A stretch of 64,000 nt of DNA from Cellulomonas sp. JH27-2 (GTDB taxonomy: Bacteria > Actinomycetota > Actinomycetes > Actinomycetales > Cellulomonadaceae). The position numbers and the translations under genes were made by a program. A model generated the notes under the pieces. The model saw nothing but the letters and a program-made list of their open reading frames with translations. It ran no database searches and was not told where the DNA came from. Location of the stretch: the NCBI RefSeq assembly GCF_014837175.1, contig NZ_JACYFR010000002.1:372001-436000 (forward strand), written 5' to 3'. Positions 52,021 to 61,177 of this stretch are shown here, piece by piece (position 1 is the first letter of the stretch; every line of letters begins with the position of its first letter).

Positions 52021-53097
52021 ATGCCTGATCAGCCCCGAGAATCGCCGGGTTCGGCCTGGTTCGCCGGGCTGGAGCTGTCGAATGTGACGCAGGTCATCGA
52101 CGTGCGTGCGCAGCCAGAACGCCTGCGTGAGCCCGGTTGGTGGGTGGTCGTGGGGGAGTTCGAGGGTCCGGTACGGGCGTGGAGGTTCGCGCAGGCGGTC
52201 GTCGGCGACGAGCCCGACGGGGCGGCCGGGCCGGCTGGGCCGGCGGTCCCTGCGCCTGCGGCCGGCGCGTCGTGGCGCTCGTCCCTCGACCAGGAGGGCT
52301 ACGAGTCCGCCGTGGGCGCGGCACGTGAGCAGATCCGCGAGGGGGAGGTCTACCAGGTCAACGTCTGCCGGGTGATGTCGCTGGACGTCCCCGACGAGCC
52401 CGACGCACGGTCCCTCGCCCGCGTGCTCGAGGCCGGCAACCCGGCACCCTTCGCCGGCGGCATCCACGTGCCGGGACGGGAGTGGGTGGTCTGCGCGTCG
52501 CCCGAGCTGTTCCTGCGGATCGACGGCGACACGATCACGTCCGCGCCCATCAAGGGCACCGCACGGCGTCCCCACGGCCTGGGCGCCAAGGACCGCGCCG
52601 AGAACGTCATGATCACGGACCTCGTGCGCAACGACCTTCAGCACGTGTGCATCGCCGGCACCGTCGAGGTCATTTCGCTCCTGGATGTCGAGCAGCACCC
52701 GGGGCTCGTCCACCTTGTCTCCACGGTGCAGGGCACGCTGGACCCGGACGTCGCCGGTGCCGACGACCTGTGGGCGCGCCTGTTGGACGCGACCTACCCG
52801 CCCGGATCGGTCTCGGGAGCGCCGAAGTCGTCGGCGCTGCGCATCATCGACGACCTCGAACCTGTCGCGCGTGGCCCGTACTGCGGGACGTTCGGCTGGG
52901 TGCACGTCGCCGACGACGGCACGGTGCGCGCCGAGCTCGCCGTCGCCATCCGCACGTTCTGGTGGCGGGACGGCGTGCTGCACTTCGGCACCGGTGCGGG
53001 CATCACGTGGGGCAGCGATCCGGCCCAGGAGTGGGCCGAGACGGAGCTCAAGGCCGCGCGCCTCGTCGCGCTCGCCACGGGTGCCGGGGGAGACTGA
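52021..53097 (+). CDS. pabB: Aminodeoxychorismate synthase component I
   Basis: Chorismate-using enzyme of folate (p-aminobenzoate) synthesis, 358 residues; the catalytic domain only, with no glutaminase. Signatures: EQIREGEVYQVNVCRVM near residue 105, CASPELFLRIDG near 160, PIKGTARRP, LVRNDLQHVC near 205, YPPGSVSGAPKSSALRII near 260, and GTGAGITWGSDPAQEW. An anthranilate synthase-like role is less likely given the pabC gene after it. TAGCGT at 52009-52014 ends six bases before ATG 52021, so this start is chosen over the in-frame GTG at 52015. Divergent from the tRNA run. Confidence 0.88.
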   Translation: MPDQPRESPGSAWFAGLELSNVTQVIDVRAQPERLREPGWWVVVGEFEGPVRAWRFAQAVVGDEPDGAAGPAGPAVPAPAAGASWRSSLDQEGYESAVGAAREQIREGEVYQVNVCRVMSLDVPDEPDARSLARVLEAGNPAPFAGGIHVPGREWVVCASPELFLRIDGDTITSAPIKGTARRPHGLGAKDRAENVMITDLVRNDLQHVCIAGTVEVISLLDVEQHPGLVHLVSTVQGTLDPDVAGADDLWARLLDATYPPGSVSGAPKSSALRIIDDLEPVARGPYCGTFGWVHVADDGTVRAELAVAIRTFWWRDGVLHFGTGAGITWGSDPAQEWAETELKAARLVALATGAGGD

Positions 53098-53101
53098 GCT
53101 G

Positions 53102-53974
53102 ATGGACACTGACCGGATGGACACGCGTGTGGTGCTGTGGGCGGACGGCCGGTTGCGACGGGCCGACGAGGCGATCGCGACGGGCGTCGACCACGGGCTG
53201 ACGGTCGGTGACGGCGTGTTCGAGACGTGCGCGGTCTACGGCGGCCAGGCGTTCGCGCTCACGCGCCACCTGCGCAGGCTCGCGCGCTCGGCCGCGGGCC
53301 TGGGCCTGCCGGAGCCCGACGAGGACGAGGTGCGGGCCGCGACGCAGGCCGTGCTGGCCGCCGCTCCCGACGCGGGCCGGCTGCGCATCACCTACACGGG
53401 TGGGCCGGGACCGCTGGGCTCGAACCGCCTGCCCGCACCCGAGCAGCGCGCCACCCTCGTCGTCCTGGCCGGACCCGCCGTACGTGCCGAGACGTCCCGC
53501 GTGGTGCGGGTCCCGTGGGTCCGTAACGAACGCTCGGCGGTCGCCGGGCTCAAGACGACCTCGTACGCCGAGAACGTCGTCGCTCTGGCCGCCGCCTACC
53601 GGCAGGGGGCCGACGAGGCCGTCCTGGCCAACTCGCGCGACGAGCTGTGCGAGGGCACCGGGTCGAACGTCTTCGTCGAAAGGGACGGCGAGCTGCTCAC
53701 ACCTCCGTTGGACAGCGGATGCCTGGCCGGCATCACGCGCGAGCTCCTGCTCGAGTGGGCGGCCGAGGCGGGTCTGCCCGCCCGCGAGGCCGTCCTGCCG
53801 TACGCCGTCCTGGACGACGTCGCCGCGGGACGCGCGCACCTGCTGCTGAGCGGTTCCATCCGCAACGTGTCGCCGGTCGTCTCGCTCGACCGGGCGGACG
53901 TGGCCGCCGGTGGGCTCTCGCTCGAGGCGCAGCGACTGTTCCAGGCGCGCCTGGCGGACGACCTCGACCCCTGA
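53102..53974 (+). CDS. pabC: Aminodeoxychorismate lyase (class IV aminotransferase)
   Basis: PLP enzyme, 290 residues, fold type IV. VDHGLTVGDGVFETCAVYGG near residue 25, the PLP-binding Lys in SAVAGLKTTSYAENVVALA near 150, GTGSNVFVERDGELLTPPLD near 190, and LAGITRELLLEWAAEAGL near 215. Class IV aminotransferases also include BCAT and D-amino-acid enzymes; position four bases after pabB points to the folate pathway. An ATG at 53117 is an alternative start. Confidence 0.87.
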   Translation: MDTDRMDTRVVLWADGRLRRADEAIATGVDHGLTVGDGVFETCAVYGGQAFALTRHLRRLARSAAGLGLPEPDEDEVRAATQAVLAAAPDAGRLRITYTGGPGPLGSNRLPAPEQRATLVVLAGPAVRAETSRVVRVPWVRNERSAVAGLKTTSYAENVVALAAAYRQGADEAVLANSRDELCEGTGSNVFVERDGELLTPPLDSGCLAGITRELLLEWAAEAGLPAREAVLPYAVLDDVAAGRAHLLLSGSIRNVSPVVSLDRADVAAGGLSLEAQRLFQARLADDLDP

Positions 53975-54006
53975 CCTCGCGCCCACTGAGCTCGCCCGGA
54001 CGTGCG

Positions 54007-54039
54007 ACGACCGGCCCCGCCCCAGGCGGAACCGGTCGT
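54007..54039. terminator. Bidirectional hairpin after pabC and the SsgA-like gene
   Basis: Outer stem ACGACCGG/CCGGTCGT (54007-54014, 54032-54039), inner stem CCGCC/GGCGG with a 3-base loop, separated by a 2x2 internal loop. It lies between the convergent ends at 53974 and 54053. Confidence 0.75.
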
Positions 54040-54052
54040 GGTGTGGCGGAGG

Positions 54053-54481
54053 TCAGGCCGTCAGCAGCGCTGCGATGAGGGCCGTGATCTCCGGGTCCAT
54101 GCGGTCGCTCTCGGTCCCGATCGGCACCAGGGCCTCGGTCCCCGCCAGGAAACGCACGATGGGCTCGCTGGGTGCGGCGAGCAGCGCACTGCCCTCGACG
54201 CCGCTGAGCGACACGAGGGTGTAGTCGGGGTCTTCGTCGCGCCACACCTGGACGTCGCCGGTGCCGGCCGGGGCCTCGGAGGTCGCGTGCATCCCCAGGG
54301 AGAGGAGCTCGCGGCCGACGAGCCACGTCGACATGGTGTGCGGGCCCGTGAACACGGCTCGCACCGTGTAGGGGTCGCTCGTCCGGAATGACAGCTCGGC
54401 GCTGACGGGGATGACGCTCGCGTCGGACCCGATCAGCTGCATGGCGACGACCTCGACGACGTCGTAAGACGACTGCGTCAT
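54053..54481 (-). CDS. SsgA/SsgB-like cell-division regulator
   Basis: 142-residue SsgA-like protein. Family features: VPVSAELSFRTSDPYTVRA-type core (here IPVSAELSFRTSDPYTVRAV near residue 25) and VFTGPHTMSTWLVGREL, then DVQVWRDEDPDYTLVSLSG. SALPs occur in morphologically complex actinobacteria, where SsgB helps recruit FtsZ; non-sporulating relatives keep one member, which presumably acts in division. AGGAGG before the ATG. Which Streptomyces SsgA-G it matches is not resolved. Confidence 0.88.
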   Translation of the reverse strand: MTQSSYDVVEVVAMQLIGSDASVIPVSAELSFRTSDPYTVRAVFTGPHTMSTWLVGRELLSLGMHATSEAPAGTGDVQVWRDEDPDYTLVSLSGVEGSALLAAPSEPIVRFLAGTEALVPIGTESDRMDPEITALIAALLTA

Positions 54482-54692
54482 CGGGTCCTCCTGGTACTAG
54501 ATGGGAACGGCACCGCTACGAACAAGGGAACGAGGTCCCATCATGGCAGCGGAACGCCGTGTTTGACGGGTCCGCCGCCGATGTTCACCCAGACGTACGC
54601 CCCGAACGGGGTGCAATCACCCAAACTCGTGCGGGGAGAACGCTCTCACCTGCACGCGGTCGGTCCGGTTCGGTTTTCGCGCCCGTTGTGGG

Positions 54693-54698
54693 TAGCAT
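54693..54698 (+). promoter_or_regulatory. -10 box of tRNA-Val(CAC)
   Basis: TAGCAT at 54693-54698, with TTCGGT at 54669-54674 (18-bp spacer) as a weak -35. The start would be near 54705, about 64 bases before the tRNA. Nothing else is recognised in the 287-bp gap from 54482. Confidence 0.45.
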
Positions 54699-54768
54699 CC
54701 TTCCTCGACGTGACCTACGGGTCGCCTGTCGAGTCGTGCGGATCGGATGTCGGTCGCACGGCGTGCCA

Positions 54769-54841
54769 GGGCGATTGGCTCAGTTGGTAGAGCGCCTCGT
54801 TCACACCGAGGAGGTCATCGGTTCGAGTCCGGTATCGCCCA
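54769..54841 (+). tRNA. tRNA-Val(CAC)
   Basis: Acceptor stem GGGCGAT/ATCGCCC; anticodon stem CCTCG/CGAGG with loop TTCACAC, anticodon CAC; T-arm loop GGTTCGAGTCC. CCA is not encoded. A strong terminator follows at once. Confidence 0.95.
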
Positions 54842-54847
54842 CGTCAG

Positions 54848-54881
54848 ACGAAGGCCCCCTCCTGGTGGAGGGGGCCTTCGT
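54848..54881 (+). terminator. 15-bp hairpin after tRNA-Val
   Basis: Perfect stem (54848-54862 with 54867-54881) and a 4-base TGGT loop, 6 bases beyond the tRNA. GC-rich, without a U-tract. Confidence 0.85.
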
Positions 54882-54986
54882 GCGTCCGGGTGCAGTGCGA
54901 ATTGCGGTCGGGCCGTTCACCCGCGCGCCGGTAGCATCGTCAGCGGCCCACCGCCCGGGTGGGCGGCCACGAAGGAGACTGCACCC

Positions 54987-56999
54987 GTGCCCGAGCTCAT
55001 CACCCTGACCGTCGACGGAACTGCGACCACCGTGGAGCCGGGGACGACGGGCACGGACCTGTTCGGGGACCGGCGCGACGTGCTCGTCGTGCGCGTGGAC
55101 GGCGAGCTGCGGGACCTGCACCTACCGCTGGACGACGCGAAGGTCGTCGAGCCGGTGACCATCGACGAGCCCGACGGGCTCGCCGTGCTGCGGCACTCCG
55201 CGGCGCACGTGCTCGCCCAGGCGGTCCAGGAGGTCAACCCGAGCGCCAAGCTGGGCATCGGACCGCCCATCACCGACGGCTTCTACTACGACTTCGACGT
55301 CGAGACCCCGTTCACCCCGGACGACCTGAAGGCCATCGAGAAGGTCATGGGCCGCATCGTCAAGGAGGGCCAGACCTTCCGACGCTGGGACGTCACCGAG
55401 GCGCAGGCGCGCGAGGAGCTGCGCGACGAGCCCTACAAGCTCGAGCTCATCGGCCTCAAGGGTGACCCGGCCGCCGCCGACGGCGCCTCCGTCGAGGTGG
55501 GTCTGGGCGGCCTGTCCATCTACCAGAACGTGCGCGGCGCCGGTCGCGAGTCGGAGACCGTGGTCTGGCAGGACCTGTGCCGCGGGCCGCACGTGCCGTC
55601 CACCCGCGTGCTCGGCAACGGCTTCCAGCTGACCCGCTCGGCGGCCGCGTACTGGCGCGGGAGCGAGAAGAACCCGCAGCTGCAGCGCGTGTACGGCACC
55701 GCGTGGCCGAGCAAGGACGAGCTGCGTGCCTACCTGGAGCGTGTGGCCGAGGCCGAGCGTCGCGACCACCGCAAGCTCGGCAACGAGCTCGACCTGTTCT
55801 CCTTCCCCGACGAGATCGGCTCCGGGCTGGCGGTGTTCCACCCCAAGGGCGGCATGATCCGGATGGAGATGGAGGACTACAGCCGCAAGCGCCACCTGGC
55901 CGCGGGCTACTCCTTCGTCAACACCCCGCACATCACCAAGGAGCAGCTCTTCCAGATCTCGGGGCACCTGGACTGGTACGCCGACGGCATGTACCCGCCC
56001 ATGCACCTCGACGAGGAGCGCGACGCGGACGGCAACGTGCGCAAGCAGGGGCAGAACTACTACCTCAAGCCCATGAACTGCCCGATGCACAACCTGATCT
56101 TCGCGTCGCGCGGCCGCTCCTACCGTGAGCTGCCGCTGCGCCTGTTCGAGTTCGGCACGGTGTACCGGTACGAGAAGTCGGGCGTCGTGCACGGCATGAC
56201 CCGCGCCCGCGGGTTCACCCAGGACGACGCGCACATCTACTGCACCCGTGAGCAGATGCGCGACGAGCTCACCAGCCTGCTGACGTTCGTGCTCGACGTG
56301 CTCAAGGACTACGGGCTCGAGGACTACTACCTGGAGCTCTCGACCAAGAACCCCGACAAGTCCGTCGGCGACGACGCGACCTGGGAGGAGGCGACCGAGA
56401 CCCTGCGCGAGGTAGCGGAGGCCTCCGGGCTCGACCTCGTCCCCGACCCGGGCGGCGCCGCGTTCTACGGTCCGAAGATCTCCGTGCAGGTCAAGGACGC
56501 GATCGGCCGCACCTGGCAGATGTCGACCATCCAGCTCGACTTCAACCTGCCCGAGCGGTTCGAGCTCGAGTACACCGCGCCGGACGGCACCCGTCAGCGG
56601 CCCGTGATGATCCACCGCGCCCTGTTCGGGTCCGAGGAGCGGTTCTTCGCCGTGCTCACCGAGCACTACGGCGGCGCGTTCCCCGCCTGGCTCGCACCCG
56701 TGCAGGTGCTGGCCGTGCCCGTCGCGGAGCCGTTCGAGGGCTACCTCGACGACGTCGTCGCGCAGCTGCGCGCCCAGGGGATCCGCGCCGAGGTGGACCG
56801 CAGCGACGACCGGTTCGGCAAGAAGATCCGCAACGCCTCCACGCAGAAGATCCCGTTCGTGCTCATCGCCGGCGGCGAGGACGCCGAGGCGGGCGCGGTC
56901 TCGTTCCGCTACCGCGACGGCCGCCAGGAGAACGGGGTGCCGGTGGCCGAGGCGGTCGAGCGGATCGTGTCGGCCGTGCGCGACCGGGTCCAGGTCTGA
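54987..56999 (+). CDS. thrS: Threonyl-tRNA synthetase
   Basis: Class II aminoacyl-tRNA synthetase, 670 residues. Order: TGS domain (1-65), editing/second-additional domain with [18 protein letters not shown] near 75, zinc-dependent catalytic core with motif 1 [30 protein letters not shown] (zinc Cys), motif 2 [20 protein letters not shown], motif 3 [15 protein letters not shown], and a C-terminal anticodon-binding domain. GTG start with AAGGAG about ten bases upstream. First gene of a conserved actinobacterial run into pimA. No T-box was seen before it. Confidence 0.97.
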   Translation: MPELITLTVDGTATTVEPGTTGTDLFGDRRDVLVVRVDGELRDLHLPLDDAKVVEPVTIDEPDGLAVLRHSAAHVLAQAVQEVNPSAKLGIGPPITDGFYYDFDVETPFTPDDLKAIEKVMGRIVKEGQTFRRWDVTEAQAREELRDEPYKLELIGLKGDPAAADGASVEVGLGGLSIYQNVRGAGRESETVVWQDLCRGPHVPSTRVLGNGFQLTRSAAAYWRGSEKNPQLQRVYGTAWPSKDELRAYLERVAEAERRDHRKLGNELDLFSFPDEIGSGLAVFHPKGGMIRMEMEDYSRKRHLAAGYSFVNTPHITKEQLFQISGHLDWYADGMYPPMHLDEERDADGNVRKQGQNYYLKPMNCPMHNLIFASRGRSYRELPLRLFEFGTVYRYEKSGVVHGMTRARGFTQDDAHIYCTREQMRDELTSLLTFVLDVLKDYGLEDYYLELSTKNPDKSVGDDATWEEATETLREVAEASGLDLVPDPGGAAFYGPKISVQVKDAIGRTWQMSTIQLDFNLPERFELEYTAPDGTRQRPVMIHRALFGSEERFFAVLTEHYGGAFPAWLAPVQVLAVPVAEPFEGYLDDVVAQLRAQGIRAEVDRSDDRFGKKIRNASTQKIPFVLIAGGEDAEAGAVSFRYRDGRQENGVPVAEAVERIVSAVRDRVQV

Positions 57000-57002
57000 G
57001 CG

Positions 57003-57572
57003 GTGGCAGCCACGGAGCCTGCCGGCGAGCCGGCCGAGCACTTTGCCGGGGAGCCCGACGGTCTCCAGCGGCTGTGGACGCCGCACCGGATGGCCTACAT
57101 CCGCGGTGAGAACAAGCCCACCGACAAGCAGGCCGGTCCGGGCTGCCCGTTCTGCCGCGTGCCGGACGGGTCCGACGAGGACGGGCTCATCGTCGCGCGC
57201 GGCGAGGTCGCGTTCGTCGTGCTCAACCTGTACCCCTACAACGCGGGGCACCTGCTCGTCTGCCCGTACCGGCACGTCGCGGACTACACCGAGCTGACCG
57301 AGCAGGAGGTCGCCGAGGTGGCCGCGCTGACGCGCACCGCGATGCGCGTGGTGCGCGACGTCTCGGCGCCTGCGGGGTTCAACCTGGGCCTCAACCAGGG
57401 TGAGGTCGCGGGGGCCGGGATCGACGCGCACCTGCACCAGCACGTGGTCCCGCGCTGGGGCGGCGACTCCAACTTCCTGCCCGTCGTGGCTCGCACCCGG
57501 GCGCTGCCGGAGCTGCTCGCCGACACGCGCGAGCGCCTCGCAGCGGCGTGGCCCGCGCCTGCGAAGGGATGA
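57003..57572 (+). CDS. HIT-family protein (Ap4A phosphorylase-type)
   Basis: 189 residues, histidine-triad fold; nucleotide-binding and probably splits diadenosine polyphosphates, as its mycobacterial counterpart between thrS and pgsA (Rv2613c) does. Zinc-type Cys pair in GPGCPFCRVPDG near residue 45, FVVLNLYPYNAGHLLVCPYR near 75, and the HIT triad AHLHQHVVPRWGGDSNF near 145. GTG start 3 bases after the thrS stop. Confidence 0.92.
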   Translation: MAATEPAGEPAEHFAGEPDGLQRLWTPHRMAYIRGENKPTDKQAGPGCPFCRVPDGSDEDGLIVARGEVAFVVLNLYPYNAGHLLVCPYRHVADYTELTEQEVAEVAALTRTAMRVVRDVSAPAGFNLGLNQGEVAGAGIDAHLHQHVVPRWGGDSNFLPVVARTRALPELLADTRERLAAAWPAPAKG

Positions 57573-57579
57573 TCGAGCC

Positions 57580-58191
57580 GTGCTGAACCGTCTGCGCGGA
57601 GCGATGACGCGCATCTTCACGCCCGTCGCCGACGCCCTGCTCAAGCGCGGCGTCTCGCCCGACGCCGTCACGATCACCGGCACGGTCGTCGTGGTCGTCA
57701 CCGCCCTGTGGGCGTTCCCGCAGGGCTGGTTCGTCGTCGGCACGCTCGTCATCGCGCTCTTCGCGCTGACGGACTCGCTGGACGGCGTGATGGCCCGTCG
57801 GGCCGGTCGGTCGGGGCCATGGGGGGCGTTCCTGGACTCGACGCTCGACAGGTTCGCCGACGCGGCGATCTTCGCGGGCGTCGCGCTGTACTACTTCGGC
57901 GACGGCGACGACCGCCTCACGGCCGTCCTGGCTCTGACGTGCCTGATCCTGGGCTCGATCGTGCCGTACGCGCGCGCCCGCGCCGAGGGCCTCGGGATGA
58001 CGGCGTCGGGCGGCATCGCCGAGCGTGCCGACCGGCTGTTCGCCGTCCTGATCGCCGCCTTCCTGGTGGGCGTCGGCGTGCCGGACGTCGTGCTGACGGT
58101 GGTCCTCGGGCTGCTGGCCGTCGCGTCCGCGATCACCGTGGTCCAGCGGATGGCCATGGTGCACCGCCAGGCTGCGGCGGCAGCCGAGTGA
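57580..58191 (+). CDS. pgsA: CDP-alcohol phosphatidyltransferase, probable PIP synthase
   Basis: Membrane enzyme of 203 residues making phosphatidylinositol (phosphate) from CDP-diacylglycerol, with about six transmembrane helices. The complete CDP-AP motif (Asp-Gly-x2-Ala-Arg-x8-Gly-x3-Asp-x3-Asp) is at about residues 68-90: SLDGVMARRAGRSG then FLDSTLDRFAD. The specificity for inositol phosphate is inferred from the adjacent patA and pimA genes. GTG start at 57580. Confidence 0.9.
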   Translation: MLNRLRGAMTRIFTPVADALLKRGVSPDAVTITGTVVVVVTALWAFPQGWFVVGTLVIALFALTDSLDGVMARRAGRSGPWGAFLDSTLDRFADAAIFAGVALYYFGDGDDRLTAVLALTCLILGSIVPYARARAEGLGMTASGGIAERADRLFAVLIAAFLVGVGVPDVVLTVVLGLLAVASAITVVQRMAMVHRQAAAAAE

Positions 58192-59144
58192 GGCTGGACA
58201 CGGGCAAGCTCTACGCGTTCGCGTGGCGCAACGCCGGCCGCGTCCCGGGCCCGGTGCTGCGCGGCATGGGCAACCTCGCCGCCGACGTGTCCTGGCTGGC
58301 CCACGGGCACGGGGTTCGGCAGCTCGAGGCGAACTACGCACGCGTCCTCCCCGACCTGGACGGCCGGGCCGTGCGTCGCCTGAGCCGGGCGGGCATGCGC
58401 TCCTACCTGCGCTACTTCGGCGAGGCGTTCTCCCTCACGCACGCGAGCCCGGAGCAGATCGATGCCCGCGTGCGGGCATCCGGCCTCGACCGGGTCAAGG
58501 CGCTGCTGGCCGAGGGGAGCACAGTCGTCCTGGCACTCGGCCACCTCGGGAACTGGGACCTGGCGGGGGCATGGGCGGGTCGCAACGTCGGCCTGGTCAC
58601 GACGGTGGCCGAGCGCCTGGAGCCCGAGGAGGTGTTCCAGGAGTTCCTCGCGTTCCGGCAGGGGCTGGGCATGCGGATCCTCGCGCTCGGTGACGGCGAC
58701 GTGTTCCGCGACCTGCTCCGGACCGCGCGCAACGGAGAAGGGCTGATCCCGCTCCTCGCGGACCGGGACCTGACGGCCAAGGGGATCGAGGTGGACCTGG
58801 CGGGCAGGCGGGCCCGCGTCGCAGCGGGCCCGGCGGCCCTGGCCGTCGCGGCACAGGCGACTCTCATGACCACGGTCATCAGCTACGAGAGGCTGCGCGG
58901 CGCGCGTCGCCGGGCGGCAGGGACACCGTGGGGGATCCACATCGAGTTCGGCACCGCCCTGGTGGCAGGGGCCGGGCTCTCTCGCAACGAGCAGGTGCGT
59001 GCGCTGACCGAGCAGTGGGTGACGGAGCTCCTGGACGGCATCCGTCGGCACCCGCAGGACTGGCACATGCTGCAGAAGGTGTTCGTCGAGGACCTCGACC
59101 CGGACCGGTACGCCGCGACACTCGCGCGCGAGGCGTCGGCATGA
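58188..59144 (+). CDS. PIM acyltransferase (PatA-like)
   Basis: 318-residue lysophospholipid-acyltransferase-type (HtrB/LpxL-like) protein; in mycobacteria the counterpart Rv2611c (PatA) acylates the mannose of PIM. Catalytic His-x4-Asp is seen in ALGHLGNWDLAG near residue 117, with LLADRDLTAKGIEVDL near 200. It uses acyl-CoA at the cytoplasmic face. GTG overlaps the pgsA stop (GTGA) and its stop overlaps the pimA ATG. Confidence 0.92.
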   Translation: MRLDTGKLYAFAWRNAGRVPGPVLRGMGNLAADVSWLAHGHGVRQLEANYARVLPDLDGRAVRRLSRAGMRSYLRYFGEAFSLTHASPEQIDARVRASGLDRVKALLAEGSTVVLALGHLGNWDLAGAWAGRNVGLVTTVAERLEPEEVFQEFLAFRQGLGMRILALGDGDVFRDLLRTARNGEGLIPLLADRDLTAKGIEVDLAGRRARVAAGPAALAVAAQATLMTTVISYERLRGARRRAAGTPWGIHIEFGTALVAGAGLSRNEQVRALTEQWVTELLDGIRRHPQDWHMLQKVFVEDLDPDRYAATLAREASA

Positions 59145-60358
59145 GCGCCGCGACGCGCCCCCTGCGGGTGGGCATCGTCTGCCCCTACTCGTTCGACGTC
59201 CCCGGTGGCGTCCAGTTCCACGTGCGCGACCTCGCCGAGGCGCTGCTGGCGCGCGGGCACGACGTCCAGGTGCTGGCACCGGCCGACGACGACACCCCGA
59301 TCCCGCCCTACATGACGGCCGCCGGGCGCGCGGTGCCGGTCCGGTACAACGGCTCGGTCGCCCGGCTCACGTTCGGCCCCGTGACCGCCGCACGAGCGCG
59401 CCGGTGGCTGGCCGCGGGCGAGTTCGACGTCCTCCACCTGCACGAGCCCGTGACGCCGAGCCTGTCGATGCTCGCGCTGTGGATCGCGGACGGCCCGGTG
59501 GTCGCCACGTTCCACACGTCGACCGAGCGATCGCGCTCGCTCCAGATCGCGTTCCCGCTGGTCCGGCAGTCCCTGGAGAAGATCTCAGCCCGCATCGCCG
59601 TGTCCGAGGACGCGCGACGCACGCTCGTCGACCACCTGGGCGGGGACGCCGTCGTCATCCCCAACGGCGTCTACGTCGACACGTTCGCCGCGGCGGAGCC
59701 GGACCCGCGCTGGACGGGGACGCCCGACGCGCCGACCATCGCGTTCCTGGGGCGCCTCGACGAGACCCGCAAGGGGCTGCCGGTGCTGCTCGGCGCCGTG
59801 CGGGAGGTGCTGGCCCACGTGCCCGGCGCACGGTTCCTCGTGGCGGGCCGCGGTGAGACGGGCGAGCAGCAGGCGCGCGACGTGCTGGGCGACCGGGCCG
59901 GGGCCGTCGAGTTCCTGGGTGGGGTGTCCGACGAGGACAAGGCGCGGCTGCTCTCGTCCGTCGACGTCTACGTCGCACCCCAGACCGGGGGAGAGAGCTT
60001 CGGCATCGTGCTGGTCGAGGCGATGAGCGCGGGCGCGGCCGTCGTCGCGAGCGACCTGGGGGCGTTCTCGCGCGTGCTCGACGACGGCGCCGCGGGCGTG
60101 CTGTTCCGCACCGGTGACTCCGACGACCTCGCGCGCACGCTGGTCGAGGTCCTGCGCGATCCCGCGCGGCGTGCGGAGGTCGCCGCGCGAGCCAGCACGG
60201 TGGTGCGCCGCTACGACTGGTCGGCCGTCACCGACCAGGTGCTCGCGGTCTACGAGATGGCGGTCGCGGGACGTGACGCACCCGTGGGCGAGGACCCGTC
60301 CTCGCTGCGCGGTGCGCGCCTGCTGGAGCTGCGCCGCGGCCGAGGGGAGGGCCGATGA
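59141..60358 (+). CDS. pimA: Phosphatidylinositol mannosyltransferase PimA
   Basis: GT4 glycosyltransferase, 405 residues, transferring the first mannose from GDP-mannose to phosphatidylinositol at the inner membrane face. N-terminal domain: IVCPYSFDVPGGVQFHVRDL near residue 12. HLHEPVTPSLSML near 105 and IPNGVYVDTF near 180 follow. The C-terminal donor site has the Glu-x7-Glu motif GGESFGIVLVEAMSAG near 285. The ATG overlaps the patA stop and its stop overlaps the next gene. Confidence 0.94.
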   Translation: MSAATRPLRVGIVCPYSFDVPGGVQFHVRDLAEALLARGHDVQVLAPADDDTPIPPYMTAAGRAVPVRYNGSVARLTFGPVTAARARRWLAAGEFDVLHLHEPVTPSLSMLALWIADGPVVATFHTSTERSRSLQIAFPLVRQSLEKISARIAVSEDARRTLVDHLGGDAVVIPNGVYVDTFAAAEPDPRWTGTPDAPTIAFLGRLDETRKGLPVLLGAVREVLAHVPGARFLVAGRGETGEQQARDVLGDRAGAVEFLGGVSDEDKARLLSSVDVYVAPQTGGESFGIVLVEAMSAGAAVVASDLGAFSRVLDDGAAGVLFRTGDSDDLARTLVEVLRDPARRAEVAARASTVVRRYDWSAVTDQVLAVYEMAVAGRDAPVGEDPSSLRGARLLELRRGRGEGR

Positions 60359-61044
60359 CCTGGACCGACACGACGCTGCTGATCGTCGCCGTCGTGCTGT
60401 TGGTGGGCTGGTGGCTGTGGGTGACCGCCTCGCGGCTCGACCGGCTGCACCGGAAGGTCGGTGCGGCCCGCGCGGTCGTCGACACCCAGCTGGTCCGCCG
60501 CGCCACGGTGTCCGCCGCGCTGGCGACGTCCGGCCTGCTCGACCCCGTCAGCTCGGTGCTGGTGGGAGAGGCCGCCTGGGCCGCGCTGTCCGCGGGCGGC
60601 ACCGACGCGGAGACCCCGCCCGGGGTGCCCGACGAGCTGCGCGACCTGCTCGCGGCCGACCAGCACGCGCCGGTGGCTCCGTCGGACCTGTCCGCCGGGA
60701 TCGGCGAGCGAGGTCGCATCGAGAGCGAGCTGTCGGCGACGCTCCGCGAGGTGCTGGCCGACCCCGACGAGGTCGCGGCCCTCGCGTCCGAGCCCGGCGG
60801 GGCGCAGATGCTCGACGAGCTGGGCAGCGCCTGGTACCGGGTACAGCTCTCGCGGCGGTTCCACAACGAGGCGGTCGCCCAGACCCAGCGCATGCGGCGA
60901 GGCATCGCCGTCCGCGCGCTGCGGCTCGCCGGGCACGCCCCCGAGCCCCGCAGCCTCGAGCTGGACGACGAGTGGCCGACGACGCTCGGACGACCCGGTG
61001 TGCGGACGGCGGAGACGCCCGTGCAGCAGCCCGCGCAGGACTGA
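60355..61044 (+). CDS. LemA-like membrane-anchored protein
   Basis: 229 residues. One N-terminal transmembrane helix ([20 protein letters not shown]), then a helical domain. [20 protein letters not shown] near residue 30 and [18 protein letters not shown] near 165 resemble the two conserved LemA segments. The C-terminus is polar. Function unknown; it is translationally coupled to pimA by ATGA, and mycobacteria have other genes at this position. Confidence 0.7.
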   Translation: MTWTDTTLLIVAVVLLVGWWLWVTASRLDRLHRKVGAARAVVDTQLVRRATVSAALATSGLLDPVSSVLVGEAAWAALSAGGTDAETPPGVPDELRDLLAADQHAPVAPSDLSAGIGERGRIESELSATLREVLADPDEVAALASEPGGAQMLDELGSAWYRVQLSRRFHNEAVAQTQRMRRGIAVRALRLAGHAPEPRSLELDDEWPTTLGRPGVRTAETPVQQPAQD

Positions 61045-61177
61045 ACACCACCTGGTCGGGGCGTGGGACGGCCGTGAGACGCGCTCGGTCGGCCTCGGCC
61101 GACGGACTACGATGACGACATCGGACCGCGACGCCCGCGGCCCGGTCCCACCCGCACCACCGTCTGTGAGGCTTGCC

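Noticed and set aside
54882..54986. T-box or other riboswitch before thrS
   Set aside because: Only about 105 bases lie between the tRNA terminator and the start, with no T-box sequence or antiterminator.
55122..57752. 876-codon frame opposite thrS and the HIT gene
   Set aside because: Same artefact: it mirrors a certain synthetase and has no recognisable domain.
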